Source: Dehalococcoidia bacterium (GTDB lineage: Bacteria > Chloroflexota > Dehalococcoidia > Lucifugimonadales > UBA3495). Taken from it: DNA of 39,129 nucleotides. Below the pieces are notes generated by a model that saw nothing but the letters and a program-made list of their open reading frames with translations, was not told where the DNA came from and did not search any database. Shown here piece after piece: positions 24,317 to 31,827 of this stretch. The translations under genes were made by a program, and so were the position numbers. The first letter of the stretch is position 1. The number at the start of each line of letters is the position of its first letter. The stretch spans positions 1 through 39,129 of the forward strand of contig JAJDWF010000076.1 of NCBI GenBank assembly GCA_022825745.1, in the 5' to 3' direction.

Positions 24317-26134
24317 ATGCCGGAAAAGGCCATCGGCAGTGCCACACCGGTCAGGCTATGCGCCATATTGGCTTTGCTGGCGGCGATGCTGGCGACCGTG
24401 TTGGCCTGCACCGGGCCGGAGCCGACGCCGGTTCTCACCACGCCAGCGTTATCCGACGTGGCCCGGTCGCCCACCGAAGCGCCCATACCGCCGGTTCCTA
24501 CGGCAACCCCAACTTTGATGCCCACAACGACGGCTGAGCCGCCTAGTCCTGCTGCCACGCTCACTCCAACCCCAACTCCCACAGCTACGCCGGCGCCGAC
24601 CAACACTCCGCAACCGACGCCAACCAGTACGCCGCTCCCGACCCATACGCCCACGCCCACGGCCACCCCGGTTCCACCGACCAGTACGCCGTCACCCACG
24701 GCTACGGCGGTTCCACCAACAGCAACGCCGCGTCCTACCAGTACGCCAGCGCCGGCGCTGCCAACCGTCTCTCTCACCGACCTGGAGCACGTGGCGTGGC
24801 TTGAACAGAACAAACCGGCCCTGGCGAATCAACTCAAAGCCCTGCCGTGGGTTTCCGACGGCGTTGACGATAGCGAGCGCGAGGCCGCCGAGGCTCTGAT
24901 TGAGGCCGCCGTGTGGTATCCGGTTTCCTTCAGCGCGTTACTGGAAAAACCCTGGGTTGGCGACAGCATCACCCAACATGAAACCACAGCGATCAGAAGG
25001 ATACGTTGGGCCGCCAAGGACGCCCCCGAATTGGCCCAGGAGATATTGCAAAAGTCGTGGGTACAGGACGGAATTGCCAGGGACGAAGCGGCAGTAATCT
25101 ACTACCTTTATTGGACCGTCCGCGCGGAAGATGAGACTCTGCAACAGGCGGTCGTTGAAAAGGCTATCGAAATTCTGGCGATGCCGTTCCTGGACACCGT
25201 GGAGAGTCCCGACGCGCTGGCGGTGCGTTCGCTGGAGCGGTTCGAGGATGCGGGATCGGAAGCCTTCCTGGAGCTCATGTCCCACCCCACGCTCGGCGAC
25301 GGCATCACAGACGAGGAAGCCAAGACCGTCGTCCTGCTGGGCGCTACCAACGAGAAGAAGCCGGAATCCGTGCCCGTACTTCTTGACGGAAACGGCGTTT
25401 ACAGAGAAGAGCGGACTATCGATCTTCCCTACTCCGGCGAAACACTGCTCGCCGTCATCCGCCTGCGCAACCGGGTGAACGACAACATGAACAGACTGGA
25501 GCATGCCGTTCGCAGCGCCGAGGGTTTCATGGGCGAGTCGCTGACCACCAACTACGTCGCCTGGTACTTTGACGAAGCAACGTCATCCCCCACAACTCCC
25601 GGGACCAACTACCAAGCGCACATAACCTCGAAACCTTACTTCGATGATCCTAATGATGACCGTTGGTCCAACACGCCGCTCCACATCGCGCACGAAGTCG
25701 GCCATTACTATTGGACGGGCAGCAGCAACCAACGCTGGATCAGGGAAGGCGGCGCGGACCTGTTGGCTTACCTGTCTGAGAACGACCGCAGCGGGAGGCC
25801 GATAGAATCCCACCGCTCAGAATGCACCTTTTTCGACAACATCAGCGAGTTGGAAGCCGCTGACCCGGAGCGAGGAACCGACCAATACAGATGCTACTAC
25901 GCGTTGGGATCCAGGCTGTTCGTTGACCTATACCACAGTTTGGGCGCAGACACTTTCGAGCAAGGGTTCCGCAGCCTCTACTTGAAACGCCTACAGGACG
26001 ACCCTTACGACGACTGCGAAGGCACCGGGCTGGGCATCTGCCACGTGGAGGCGGCGTTCCGGGCGGGGGCGTCGGACGACGTCGCCGGAAGGGTGGACGA
26101 GGTGCTGGACCGCTGGTACGGGCCTCGACCCTGA
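24317..26134 (+). CDS. Surface lipoprotein with Pro-Thr stalk, helical repeats and a gluzincin-like metalloprotease domain
   Basis: 605 residues; not a named family that I recognise. The signal peptide ends at a lipobox (TVLAC, Cys31). Residues 51-148 are a Pro/Thr stalk. Five short repeats follow near 176, 211, 246, 289 and 323, each with a pattern like PWVxDGIxxxE then a hydrophobic helix (WVSDGV, WVGDSI, WVQDGI, FLDTV, TLGDGI); the first three are exactly 35 residues apart. The C-terminal part has HEVGH (459-463) and, 14 residues on, Glu477 in WIREGGADLLAYL, the arrangement of Peptidase_MA-like gluzincins. Zinc peptidase activity on the cell surface is therefore likely but inferred. It is divergent from the iron ABC operon and convergent with ubiE (18-bp gap). 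Confidence 0.75.
   Translation: MPEKAIGSATPVRLCAILALLAAMLATVLACTGPEPTPVLTTPALSDVARSPTEAPIPPVPTATPTLMPTTTAEPPSPAATLTPTPTPTATPAPTNTPQPTPTSTPLPTHTPTPTATPVPPTSTPSPTATAVPPTATPRPTSTPAPALPTVSLTDLEHVAWLEQNKPALANQLKALPWVSDGVDDSEREAAEALIEAAVWYPVSFSALLEKPWVGDSITQHETTAIRRIRWAAKDAPELAQEILQKSWVQDGIARDEAAVIYYLYWTVRAEDETLQQAVVEKAIEILAMPFLDTVESPDALAVRSLERFEDAGSEAFLELMSHPTLGDGITDEEAKTVVLLGATNEKKPESVPVLLDGNGVYREERTIDLPYSGETLLAVIRLRNRVNDNMNRLEHAVRSAEGFMGESLTTNYVAWYFDEATSSPTTPGTNYQAHITSKPYFDDPNDDRWSNTPLHIAHEVGHYYWTGSSNQRWIREGGADLLAYLSENDRSGRPIESHRSECTFFDNISELEAADPERGTDQYRCYYALGSRLFVDLYHSLGADTFEQGFRSLYLKRLQDDPYDDCEGTGLGICHVEAAFRAGASDDVAGRVDEVLDRWYGPRP
24467..24760 (+). repeat. Low-complexity Pro-Thr stalk coding region
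   Basis: About 98 codons, nearly all Pro, Thr, Ala, Ser or Val (for example PTPTPTATPAPTNTPQPT), encode the stalk of the lipoprotein. The style is close to the stalk of the kinase receptor at 7005-7130. It gives a Gly-Val-rich open frame on the opposite strand that is not a gene. Confidence 0.8.
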
Positions 26135-26152
26135 GCTTCCTAGGGGGACACG

Positions 26153-26875
26153 CTAACGCGGCTTTTCGCCGTGGTGCAGGGCGACGCCGCCCAAGCCGAG
26201 ACGGCGGTAGCCTACGTTGACGAGGCCGGCCTGTCGGTACACTTCGGCGAGGCCTTCGGCGGTGAGGAAGTAGTCCACGCTGCTGGGCAGGTAGGTGTAG
26301 GCGGTGCGGTCGCCGGCGACGACCTGACCCATCAGCGGCACGAACCGGTGGAAGTACAGGCGGCCCAGGGCAGCGCGGATGCCCGGCGGCATGGGGGTCA
26401 GCTCCAGGGTGGTCACTCGGCCGCCGGGAGACACTACCCGCGCCATCTCGGCGATGGCGGCTGGCACGTCGGCCATGTTGCGCAGGCTGAACCCGGCGGT
26501 GGCGCAGACGAAGGCGTTGTCGGGGAAGGGGAGTTGCAGGGCGTCGCCCATGATGAAAGACGTAGAGGCCGTGCATTTGTCGCTCGCTGCCGGTTTGTTG
26601 GCCGCGATGGTCAGCATTTCCGATAGCAGGTCAACGCCGACGGCGCGGTCGATGCCGGGGCAGCGCGCCAGCGCGAAGGCCAGGTCGCCGGTGCCGGTGG
26701 CTACGTCCAGCGCGGCTCCTTGCAGCCCGGCGGCGGTGAACCGGGCCGTCTCGCGTTTCCAGCGGTGATGCAGGCCGCCGGTCATCAGCGAGTTCATCAG
26801 GTCGTAGCGCGGCGAGATGCGGGCGAACATCTCCGCCACGTACTGCCGCTTGTCGTCCCCGCGCAGGTGAGCCAT
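26153..26875 (-). CDS. ubiE: Demethylmenaquinone methyltransferase (UbiE/MenG family)
   Basis: 240 residues. It would transfer a methyl group from S-adenosylmethionine to the demethylated quinone ring as the last step of menaquinone synthesis. The N-terminal MFARISPRYDLMNSLMTGGLHHRWKR is cut by no gap and matches UbiE. SAM-binding motifs are DVATGTGDLAFALARC, GVDLLSEML and ATAGFSLRNMADV. The usual second-half SPGGRVTTLELT is present. It lies 6 bp after the RibD/DHFR-like gene in the ubiA-ubiX operon. The quinone being menaquinone rather than ubiquinone follows from the suspected phylum and is an inference. Confidence 0.9.
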   Translation of the reverse strand: MAHLRGDDKRQYVAEMFARISPRYDLMNSLMTGGLHHRWKRETARFTAAGLQGAALDVATGTGDLAFALARCPGIDRAVGVDLLSEMLTIAANKPAASDKCTASTSFIMGDALQLPFPDNAFVCATAGFSLRNMADVPAAIAEMARVVSPGGRVTTLELTPMPPGIRAALGRLYFHRFVPLMGQVVAGDRTAYTYLPSSVDYFLTAEGLAEVYRQAGLVNVGYRRLGLGGVALHHGEKPR

Positions 26876-26881
26876 GGCGCG

Positions 26882-27451
26882 CTATCGGGCTGCGGAGCGA
26901 TAGTGCAGCATCACCACGCCGTCATCAAAGGATTGGGTCGCGATCAGTTCCAGGCGGGTTGGCGGTGGATTACCGTCCGCCGGAGGCGCATCTGCGACTT
27001 TCGCGGAACGACGTTGCGGGGAGAACAGTGGAACGCCGCTTCCCAGGATGGTTGGCATCACATGGATCATGTACTCGTCGATCAGGCCGGCGCGGCGGAA
27101 CTGCTCGGCCAGGTCCGCGCCGCCGAGCAGCCAGACCATGCCCTCGTACCGGGACGCCACGTCTCTGACGAAAGCGATGGGGTCGCCCTGCACAAACTGC
27201 ACGTCATGGGGGTTGTCATCCGGCGGGTGGCCGGTGAAGACATAGACGGGCTTATCGGCAAAGAGCCACTGATCGAAGCCTATCGCCTGGTCGTAGGTGC
27301 GCCGGCCCATCACCAGCGCTTGGACTCCGGCGTAGAATGCCTCGTAGCCGTAGTCGTCGGTTTCGCTGTCCGGTAGCCAGTCCACGCCGCCGTCAGCGTC
27401 GGCGATAAAGCCGTCCAAGCTGGCGGCAACCTGGTAGATGATGGTGGGCAT
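26882..27451 (-). CDS. Dihydrofolate reductase/RibD C-terminal-domain family reductase
   Basis: 189 residues. The fold is that of DHFR and the RibD reductase domain, enzymes that reduce pterins or ribosylaminopyrimidines with NADPH. The start PTIIYQVAASLDGFIADADG and the segments LVMGRRTYDQAIG and MVWLLGGADLAEQFRRAGLIDEY are characteristic of the stand-alone YwjB/YyaP-like group. That group has no established biochemical role. It is packed between ubiX (4-bp gap) and ubiE (6-bp gap), so it is co-expressed with quinone synthesis; a direct role there is not known. The ATG at 27451 begins the conserved strand. Confidence 0.87.
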   Translation of the reverse strand: MPTIIYQVAASLDGFIADADGGVDWLPDSETDDYGYEAFYAGVQALVMGRRTYDQAIGFDQWLFADKPVYVFTGHPPDDNPHDVQFVQGDPIAFVRDVASRYEGMVWLLGGADLAEQFRRAGLIDEYMIHVMPTILGSGVPLFSPQRRSAKVADAPPADGNPPPTRLELIATQSFDDGVVMLHYRSAAR

Positions 27452-27455
27452 GGGG

Positions 27456-28049
27456 TTATCGTTCCCGGTCGCGGTACTGCATATCGTCGGGCAGGCGGTC
27501 GGCGATGCCCAGGGACACCAACGCGCGTTGCACCACGAACCGCACCACGCCGTCGATGTCCAGCGGTTTCAGGTAGAAAGGCGGCTCCGGCGGCAGGATG
27601 GTCGCGCCCATGCGGGAGAGGGTCAGCATGTTTTCCAGGTGGATGGCGTGCAGGGGCGTTTCGCGGGGGATGAGCGTCAGGGGCCGGCGTTCCTTGAGCG
27701 TAACGTCGGCGGCGCGCAGCAGCAGGTTGGGGGTCAGGCCGTGGGCCAGCGATGCCACGGAGTTCATGCTGGCCGGCGCGATGACCATGCCGGCCGTGGG
27801 GAAGGTGCCGCTGGCGATGGGAGCGAACAGGTCGCTGACGGCGTACTGCGTGAAGTGAGGATGCTCAACCCAGCGGGCGACGGCGTCGTTGTAGGACTCA
27901 TCCAGCTCTTCGTGCCAGACCATGCGAGCCGCGTTGGACGCCACGGTGACTACCGGGGTCTCCCGTTCCAGCAATGCGTCCACCAGCTCACGGGCGATTA
28001 CGGACCCGCTGGCGCCGGTGATGCCGACGATGACGGGGCTGGCTACCAT
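27456..28049 (-). CDS. ubiX: Flavin prenyltransferase UbiX
   Basis: 197 residues, the normal length. UbiX attaches a dimethylallyl group to FMN to make the prenylated flavin needed by UbiD decarboxylases. The FMN-binding start VGITGASGSVIARELVDAL, the segment SGTFPTAGMVIAPASMNSVA, the conserved HGLTPNLLLRAADVTLKERR and the C-terminal LIPRETPLHAIHLENM are all intact. It overlaps the ubiA stop by seven bases and is followed after 4 bp by the DHFR-like gene. ubiD, its expected client, lies just upstream of ubiA in the same direction. A role in the futalosine branch (MqnM-like) cannot be told from UbiX by sequence alone. Confidence 0.93.
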   Translation of the reverse strand: MVASPVIVGITGASGSVIARELVDALLERETPVVTVASNAARMVWHEELDESYNDAVARWVEHPHFTQYAVSDLFAPIASGTFPTAGMVIAPASMNSVASLAHGLTPNLLLRAADVTLKERRPLTLIPRETPLHAIHLENMLTLSRMGATILPPEPPFYLKPLDIDGVVRFVVQRALVSLGIADRLPDDMQYRDRER

Positions 28050-28969
28050 GGCAGAAACCCCTCAAAGGGCGGGGCCACCGCCAGTATGGTAAAGCCCAGC
28101 AACTGGGTTGAGATGTACTTGTTGAAGGCGAAGGCTTTGCCGATTTTCGCCGGCTCGCCCGACTTGACCATGTTGTTTTCGTACACCAGCAGGATGACCG
28201 CCACCATCCAGCCAATGAAGTAAAACACGTTCAGGTCCAGCCAGATGCCCACGGCCAGCAGCGCCGCCGCCGACAGGCTGTGCAGAACGCGGGTGGTGCG
28301 GATGGCGTTGCGGACACCGAACCGGGACGCGATGGATTTGATGCTGTTGGCCCGGTCGAAGTCGTAGTCCAGGGTGCCGTAGATGGTCTCGAAGCCGCCG
28401 GCCCACATCATCACGGCGAAGGTGATGAGCACGGGCTGCCAGTCCCACTGGCCGGTGACGCCGATCCACGCGCCGGTGGGGGCGATGGACAGCGCGAAGC
28501 CCAGCATGAGGCTGCACAGCCAGGTGTAATACTTGGCAAAGGAGTACAGCACCACGTAGGCAGCGGCCACGGGCGACAGCATTAGGGCCAGGGGGTTGAG
28601 CTGCCACGCGGCGATGAAGAAAATCGCCGCGCCGCCCGCCGCCATCGCGCCGACTTCCAGCGGTTTCAGGATGCCAGCGGGTATGTGGCGGCCGGCCGTG
28701 CGGGGGTTCCGGGCGTCTTCGCGGGCGTTGATGATGCGGTTGGCGGACATGCCCAGGGTGCGGACACCCAGGAAGGCCAGCGTGATCCAGATGAAGGCGT
28801 GCCAGCCGGGCCAGCCGCCGCTGCCCGAATAGTGGGACGCCAGCGCCATGCCGATGTAGCCGAAGGGCATCGCAAACAGCGATTCCGACACGTTGATGGC
28901 GTTGAGGTAGTGCGGAACTTTGACTGCAACCGCACGGAGGGGGCCGGAATGCGCGGGAGCGTTCTGCAT
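28043..28969 (-). CDS. ubiA: UbiA-family membrane prenyltransferase (MqnP/UbiA-like)
   Basis: 308 residues with about eight to nine membrane helices. The family joins a polyprenyl chain to an aromatic acceptor at the membrane. The first Asp-rich motif appears as NRIINAREDARNPRTAGR, the second as YGTLDYDFDRANSIKSIASR; both are the diphosphate-Mg sites of the UbiA superfamily. The N-terminus (YLNAINVSESLFAMPFGYIGM) is typical of the 4-hydroxybenzoate and 1,4-dihydroxy-6-naphthoate types. In a genome with UbiD and UbiX beside it and no Men genes visible, prenylation of dihydroxynaphthoate in the futalosine route is the most likely job. The gene ends seven bases inside ubiX. Confidence 0.9.
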   Translation of the reverse strand: MQNAPAHSGPLRAVAVKVPHYLNAINVSESLFAMPFGYIGMALASHYSGSGGWPGWHAFIWITLAFLGVRTLGMSANRIINAREDARNPRTAGRHIPAGILKPLEVGAMAAGGAAIFFIAAWQLNPLALMLSPVAAAYVVLYSFAKYYTWLCSLMLGFALSIAPTGAWIGVTGQWDWQPVLITFAVMMWAGGFETIYGTLDYDFDRANSIKSIASRFGVRNAIRTTRVLHSLSAAALLAVGIWLDLNVFYFIGWMVAVILLVYENNMVKSGEPAKIGKAFAFNKYISTQLLGFTILAVAPPFEGFLPW

Positions 28970-29035
28970 AGCGCCCTAATGGTAGCATACCGGTGTCGCT
29001 GCCCCGCGCGACACGGTCCGCCGGCCAGTTGAACC

Positions 29036-30511
29036 CTAGCGCAGGTTGGCCGGCGGGATGATGTCGCTGAGGCCGAGTTCGGCCCACCGCTGGGAGACCT
29101 GCTGGCGGATCTCGGGACTCATTTCGATGTCGGGCGGCCATTCCCGGTGGTAGCCTTCCTGGGGCCCTTTGCGCGTGGCGTCGATGCCGACCTTGCTGCC
29201 GAACCGGGGCGTCGGCGACGCCACGTCGAGGTCGTCGATGGGGCCGTCCACCAGCACCAGGTCGGTGGCCGGGTTGATGTTGTTGGCGACGCGCCAGGCG
29301 ACTTCCGACGGGTTCTGCACGTCCACGAAATCGTCCACTACCACGATCACCTTGGTGAGACTGAGCAGGCCCAAGCCCCACAGGCCGTACATAACCTTGC
29401 GGGCGTGGCCGGGGTACTCCTTTTTCATGGACACGAGCACCAGGTTGTGGAAAATACCCTCGGCCGGCATGTTGACATCCACCACCTCGGGCAGGATCAG
29501 CTTGATGAGGGGCAGAAAGACGCGCTCGGTGACCTTGCCCATCCAGTAGTCTTCGGTGGGCGGCCGGCCTACGAAGGTGGTGGGGTAGATTGGATTCTGG
29601 CGGCGGGTGATGGTCTCGACGTGGAACACCGGGTACGGTTCGGCCAGGGAGTAGTAGCCGGTGTGGTCGCCGAAGGGCCCTTCGGTGCGTTCCTCGCCGG
29701 GGGTGACGTAGCCTTCCAGGACGATTTCGGCGTGGGCGGGCACCATGAGGTCAACGCTCACCGCCGGCGTCAGTTCCACGCCGGCGTCGCGGATGAACCC
29801 GGCCAGGGTCATTTCGTCCACTTCCGGGGGTAGCGGCGCGGAGCCGGTCCAGATTGACGCGGGGTCGCCGCCCAATGCCACCGCAACTTCGAGCCTCTCG
29901 CTGCTGGCCCGGTAGTGGCGAGCGCCTACCTTGTGGGTCTGCCAGTGCATGCCGGTGGTGCGGGAGTCGAACACCTGCATGCGGTAGATGCCGTAGTTCT
30001 GCGTGCCAGTCTCGGGGTCCTTGGTAATCACCAGGGGGAGGGTGATGTACGGCCCGGCGTCCTCGGGCCAGCACTTGATGATAGGCAGGCTGTGGAGGTC
30101 AACGTCCTCGCCGGTGAGCACCACTTCCTGGCAGGGAGCGTTGCGGACGGTGCGGGGCTGGTACGCGCCGATGTGGGCCAGCCGTCCCAGGGTGCGCAGC
30201 TTGTTCATCAGGCCCTGGGGCGGACCGCCCAGCGCCAGGTCGATCATGGATTCAAGGCGAGCGGCCAGGTCGTTGGCGTCGTCCACTTCCAGCGCCCAGT
30301 TCATGCGCCGCTCGGCGCAGAAAAGGTTGACAGCGACGGGCATGTCGTGGCCGATGACGTTTTCAAAGAGCAGCGCCGGCCCGTCGGCCCGCATCAGGCG
30401 GTAAGCTATCTCGGTGATCTCCAGCTCGGGACTGACCGGGGCAGAAATACGGCGCAAATCCCCGTTGCTTTCCAGGAAAGCGAGGAATTCGCGCAGGTCT
30501 TGGTACGGCAT
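29036..30511 (-). CDS. ubiD: UbiD-family prenylated-FMN-dependent decarboxylase
   Basis: 491 residues, normal for UbiD. The enzyme removes the ring carboxylate of the prenylated quinone precursor using the cofactor made by UbiX. The N-terminal DLREFLAFLESNGDLRRI, central ITLPLVITKDPETGTQNYGI, the cofactor/metal region EGPFGDHTGYYSLAEPYPVF and the FVGRPPTEDYWMG segment match the family. Downstream it leads to ubiA after a 66-bp gap, then ubiX. The ATG at 30511 begins the conserved N-terminus; the ribosome site is weak. The exact substrate (4-hydroxybenzoate type or naphthoate type, MqnL-like) is not decided by the sequence. Confidence 0.92.
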   Translation of the reverse strand: MPYQDLREFLAFLESNGDLRRISAPVSPELEITEIAYRLMRADGPALLFENVIGHDMPVAVNLFCAERRMNWALEVDDANDLAARLESMIDLALGGPPQGLMNKLRTLGRLAHIGAYQPRTVRNAPCQEVVLTGEDVDLHSLPIIKCWPEDAGPYITLPLVITKDPETGTQNYGIYRMQVFDSRTTGMHWQTHKVGARHYRASSERLEVAVALGGDPASIWTGSAPLPPEVDEMTLAGFIRDAGVELTPAVSVDLMVPAHAEIVLEGYVTPGEERTEGPFGDHTGYYSLAEPYPVFHVETITRRQNPIYPTTFVGRPPTEDYWMGKVTERVFLPLIKLILPEVVDVNMPAEGIFHNLVLVSMKKEYPGHARKVMYGLWGLGLLSLTKVIVVVDDFVDVQNPSEVAWRVANNINPATDLVLVDGPIDDLDVASPTPRFGSKVGIDATRKGPQEGYHREWPPDIEMSPEIRQQVSQRWAELGLSDIIPPANLR

Positions 30512-30558
30512 TTTGAATCAGCCGAGCGGCGCGGCGCGGCAATCAGCGGGAACAGATA

Positions 30559-30585
30559 CCGGCAGGCCGGCGCTCGGCCTGCCGG
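30559..30585. terminator. Perfect 11-bp GC-rich hairpin between the zinc-ribbon and ubiD genes
   Basis: CCGGCAGGCCG and CGGCCTGCCGG form a perfect stem around a 5-base loop (GCGCT), 14 bp past the zinc-ribbon stop on the minus strand. No run of T follows on that strand, so it is not a classical intrinsic terminator. It may still end or attenuate transcription, or protect the 3' end, before ubiD. Confidence 0.45.
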
Positions 30586-30599
30586 CTACGCCGGGGGCG

Positions 30600-30914
30600 T
30601 CAGGAGTTGCGCATCTGCGAGAAGCAGTCGCTGCAGTAAACCGGGCGGTCGCCGCGCGGTCGGAACGGTACCGTGGCGTCCACACCGCAGTTGCTGCACA
30701 CGATGGGGAAGGATTCCCGGGGGCCGCCGAAGCCGCCGCCTCCACCGCCGCCGTAGTTGTCCCTGGGCTGCCCGCGCCGGGCGTTGCGGCAGGACTGGCA
30801 GCGCTTGGGGTAGTTGGTGAACCCGCGGGATTGATAGAATTCCTGTTCGCCAACTGTGAAAAGAAACTCTGCGCCGCAGTCGCTGCATTCCAGAGTCATG
30901 TCTGATAGAGCCAC
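30600..30914 (-). CDS. Small protein with two zinc-ribbon-like Cys4 sites
   Basis: 104 residues starting at a GTG at 30914, chosen because GGAGGG lies five bases upstream; the frame remains open to 31058 but without a site. The first half carries Cys10, Cys13, Cys39 and Cys42 (LECSDCGAEFLF, then RCQSCRNARRG), as in the probable zinc-ribbon family zf-trcl. A Gly-rich linker (55-64) leads to a second CxxC pair of motifs (VCSNCGVDATVPFRP, then PVYCSDCF; Cys73, 76, 94, 97). Such proteins are frequent in Chloroflexota; nucleic acid binding is plausible but not shown. It lies between RidA and ubiD genes in the same direction and has its own likely promoter, with a leader of about 109 bases. Confidence 0.85.
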   Translation of the reverse strand: MALSDMTLECSDCGAEFLFTVGEQEFYQSRGFTNYPKRCQSCRNARRGQPRDNYGGGGGGGFGGPRESFPIVCSNCGVDATVPFRPRGDRPVYCSDCFSQMRNS

Positions 30915-31029
30915 GATTTCCCTCCAATGGGGTTGGTGATCACGATGCACACTGTTTTGGTCGGATTCGTCGGGCAAAGCGATTTCCAATACCCAAGGAA
31001 GATGGACCTGCGCAACTTGTACTGCATTC

Positions 31030-31058
31030 ACTATACTGGCAACCTCTCGCACAAGCAA
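31030..31058 (-). promoter_or_regulatory. Candidate sigma-70 promoter of the zinc-ribbon gene
   Basis: On the minus strand TTGCTT (31053-31058) and TATAGT (31030-31035) are separated by exactly 17 bases. Both are good matches to the -35 and -10 consensus. The predicted transcript would have a leader of about 109 bases before the GTG start at 30914. Confidence 0.5.
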
Positions 31059-31100
31059 CGACTTTGGCGCGAGATTTGTACCGTTAATCGCCGGGGCTGC

Positions 31101-31571
31101 CTAATCCTCGACCTCCACGATCATCTCGATCTCGATGGGCATGCCGCCGGGCAGGGTCGCCATGCCGACGGCGGAGCGGGCGTGCCGGCCCTTGTCGCCG
31201 TAGAGTTCGATGAGCAGGTCGGACGCGCCATTGGCCACCCGGGGCGGGTCGGCGAAGTCGGGCGCGGAGTTGACCATGCACAGCAGCTTGACGATGTGGC
31301 TCACCTTGTCCAGGTCGCCGATGGCGCCTTTGAGGTTGGTGAGCAGGTTCAGCATGGTCTGGCGGGCGCAGTCGTAGCCCTGTTCGACGGTCAGATCCGT
31401 TCCCAGCTTGCCGGTGTGCAGCAGCCCGCCGCCGGGCAGGCCCGGCCCGGTGCCGGAAAGGAAAACCAGGTTCCCGGTCTTTACGAAGGGGATGATGTTA
31501 CCGGCTCCCGGAGCCCGGGGCGGGGGCAGCTCGAGGCCCAGCTCTTTCAGCTTGTTTTCAATCTCAGGCAT
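31101..31571 (-). CDS. RidA (YjgF/YER057c/UK114) family protein
   Basis: 156 residues. RidA proteins hydrolyse reactive enamine/imine intermediates such as those released by PLP enzymes; other subgroups have different or unknown substrates. The segments FVKTGNLVFLSGTGPGLPGG, GYDCARQTMLNLLTNLKGAIGDLD and the C-terminal RHARSAVGMATLPGGMPIEIE carry the family pattern, including the conserved Arg. It is longer than the usual 125-130 residues because of an N-terminal extension (MPEIENKLKELGLELPPP). This marks the YjgF_endoribonc-like longer group. The start at 31571 follows an AGGAG-like sequence. It is divergent from the amidohydrolase gene at 31828. Confidence 0.9.
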   Translation of the reverse strand: MPEIENKLKELGLELPPPRAPGAGNIIPFVKTGNLVFLSGTGPGLPGGGLLHTGKLGTDLTVEQGYDCARQTMLNLLTNLKGAIGDLDKVSHIVKLLCMVNSAPDFADPPRVANGASDLLIELYGDKGRHARSAVGMATLPGGMPIEIEMIVEVED

Positions 31572-31634
31572 GAAACTCTCCTCATTCAGGCGTTACGCGC
31601 CAATTGAACCGATGGGCGTTCCGGCGCTACGCAG

Positions 31635-31640
31635 ATTATA
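31635..31640 (-). promoter_or_regulatory. Candidate -10 element upstream of the RidA-family gene
   Basis: A perfect TATAAT on the minus strand lies 64 bp before the RidA start. No clear -35 box stands at the right distance, so only the -10 is claimed. It lies in the 256-bp divergent region shared with the amidohydrolase gene; the rest of that region shows nothing further that I can support. Confidence 0.35.
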
Positions 31641-31827
31641 ACGGCTCGGCGGGAATGGGGTAGCATGTTGGCAGTCGGCAGCCGCTACGAGATTGCCACG
31701 AATACCCATCGGCATTTTCTCAATGACAGTCCAAAGATGTCGTAGAATGGCGTTGCCCGTTTTATTCACTGTAAGGAGATCTACGCATCGGAACGAGAGT
31801 CAAGCACCTGACCAAGGAGTTACTGCC

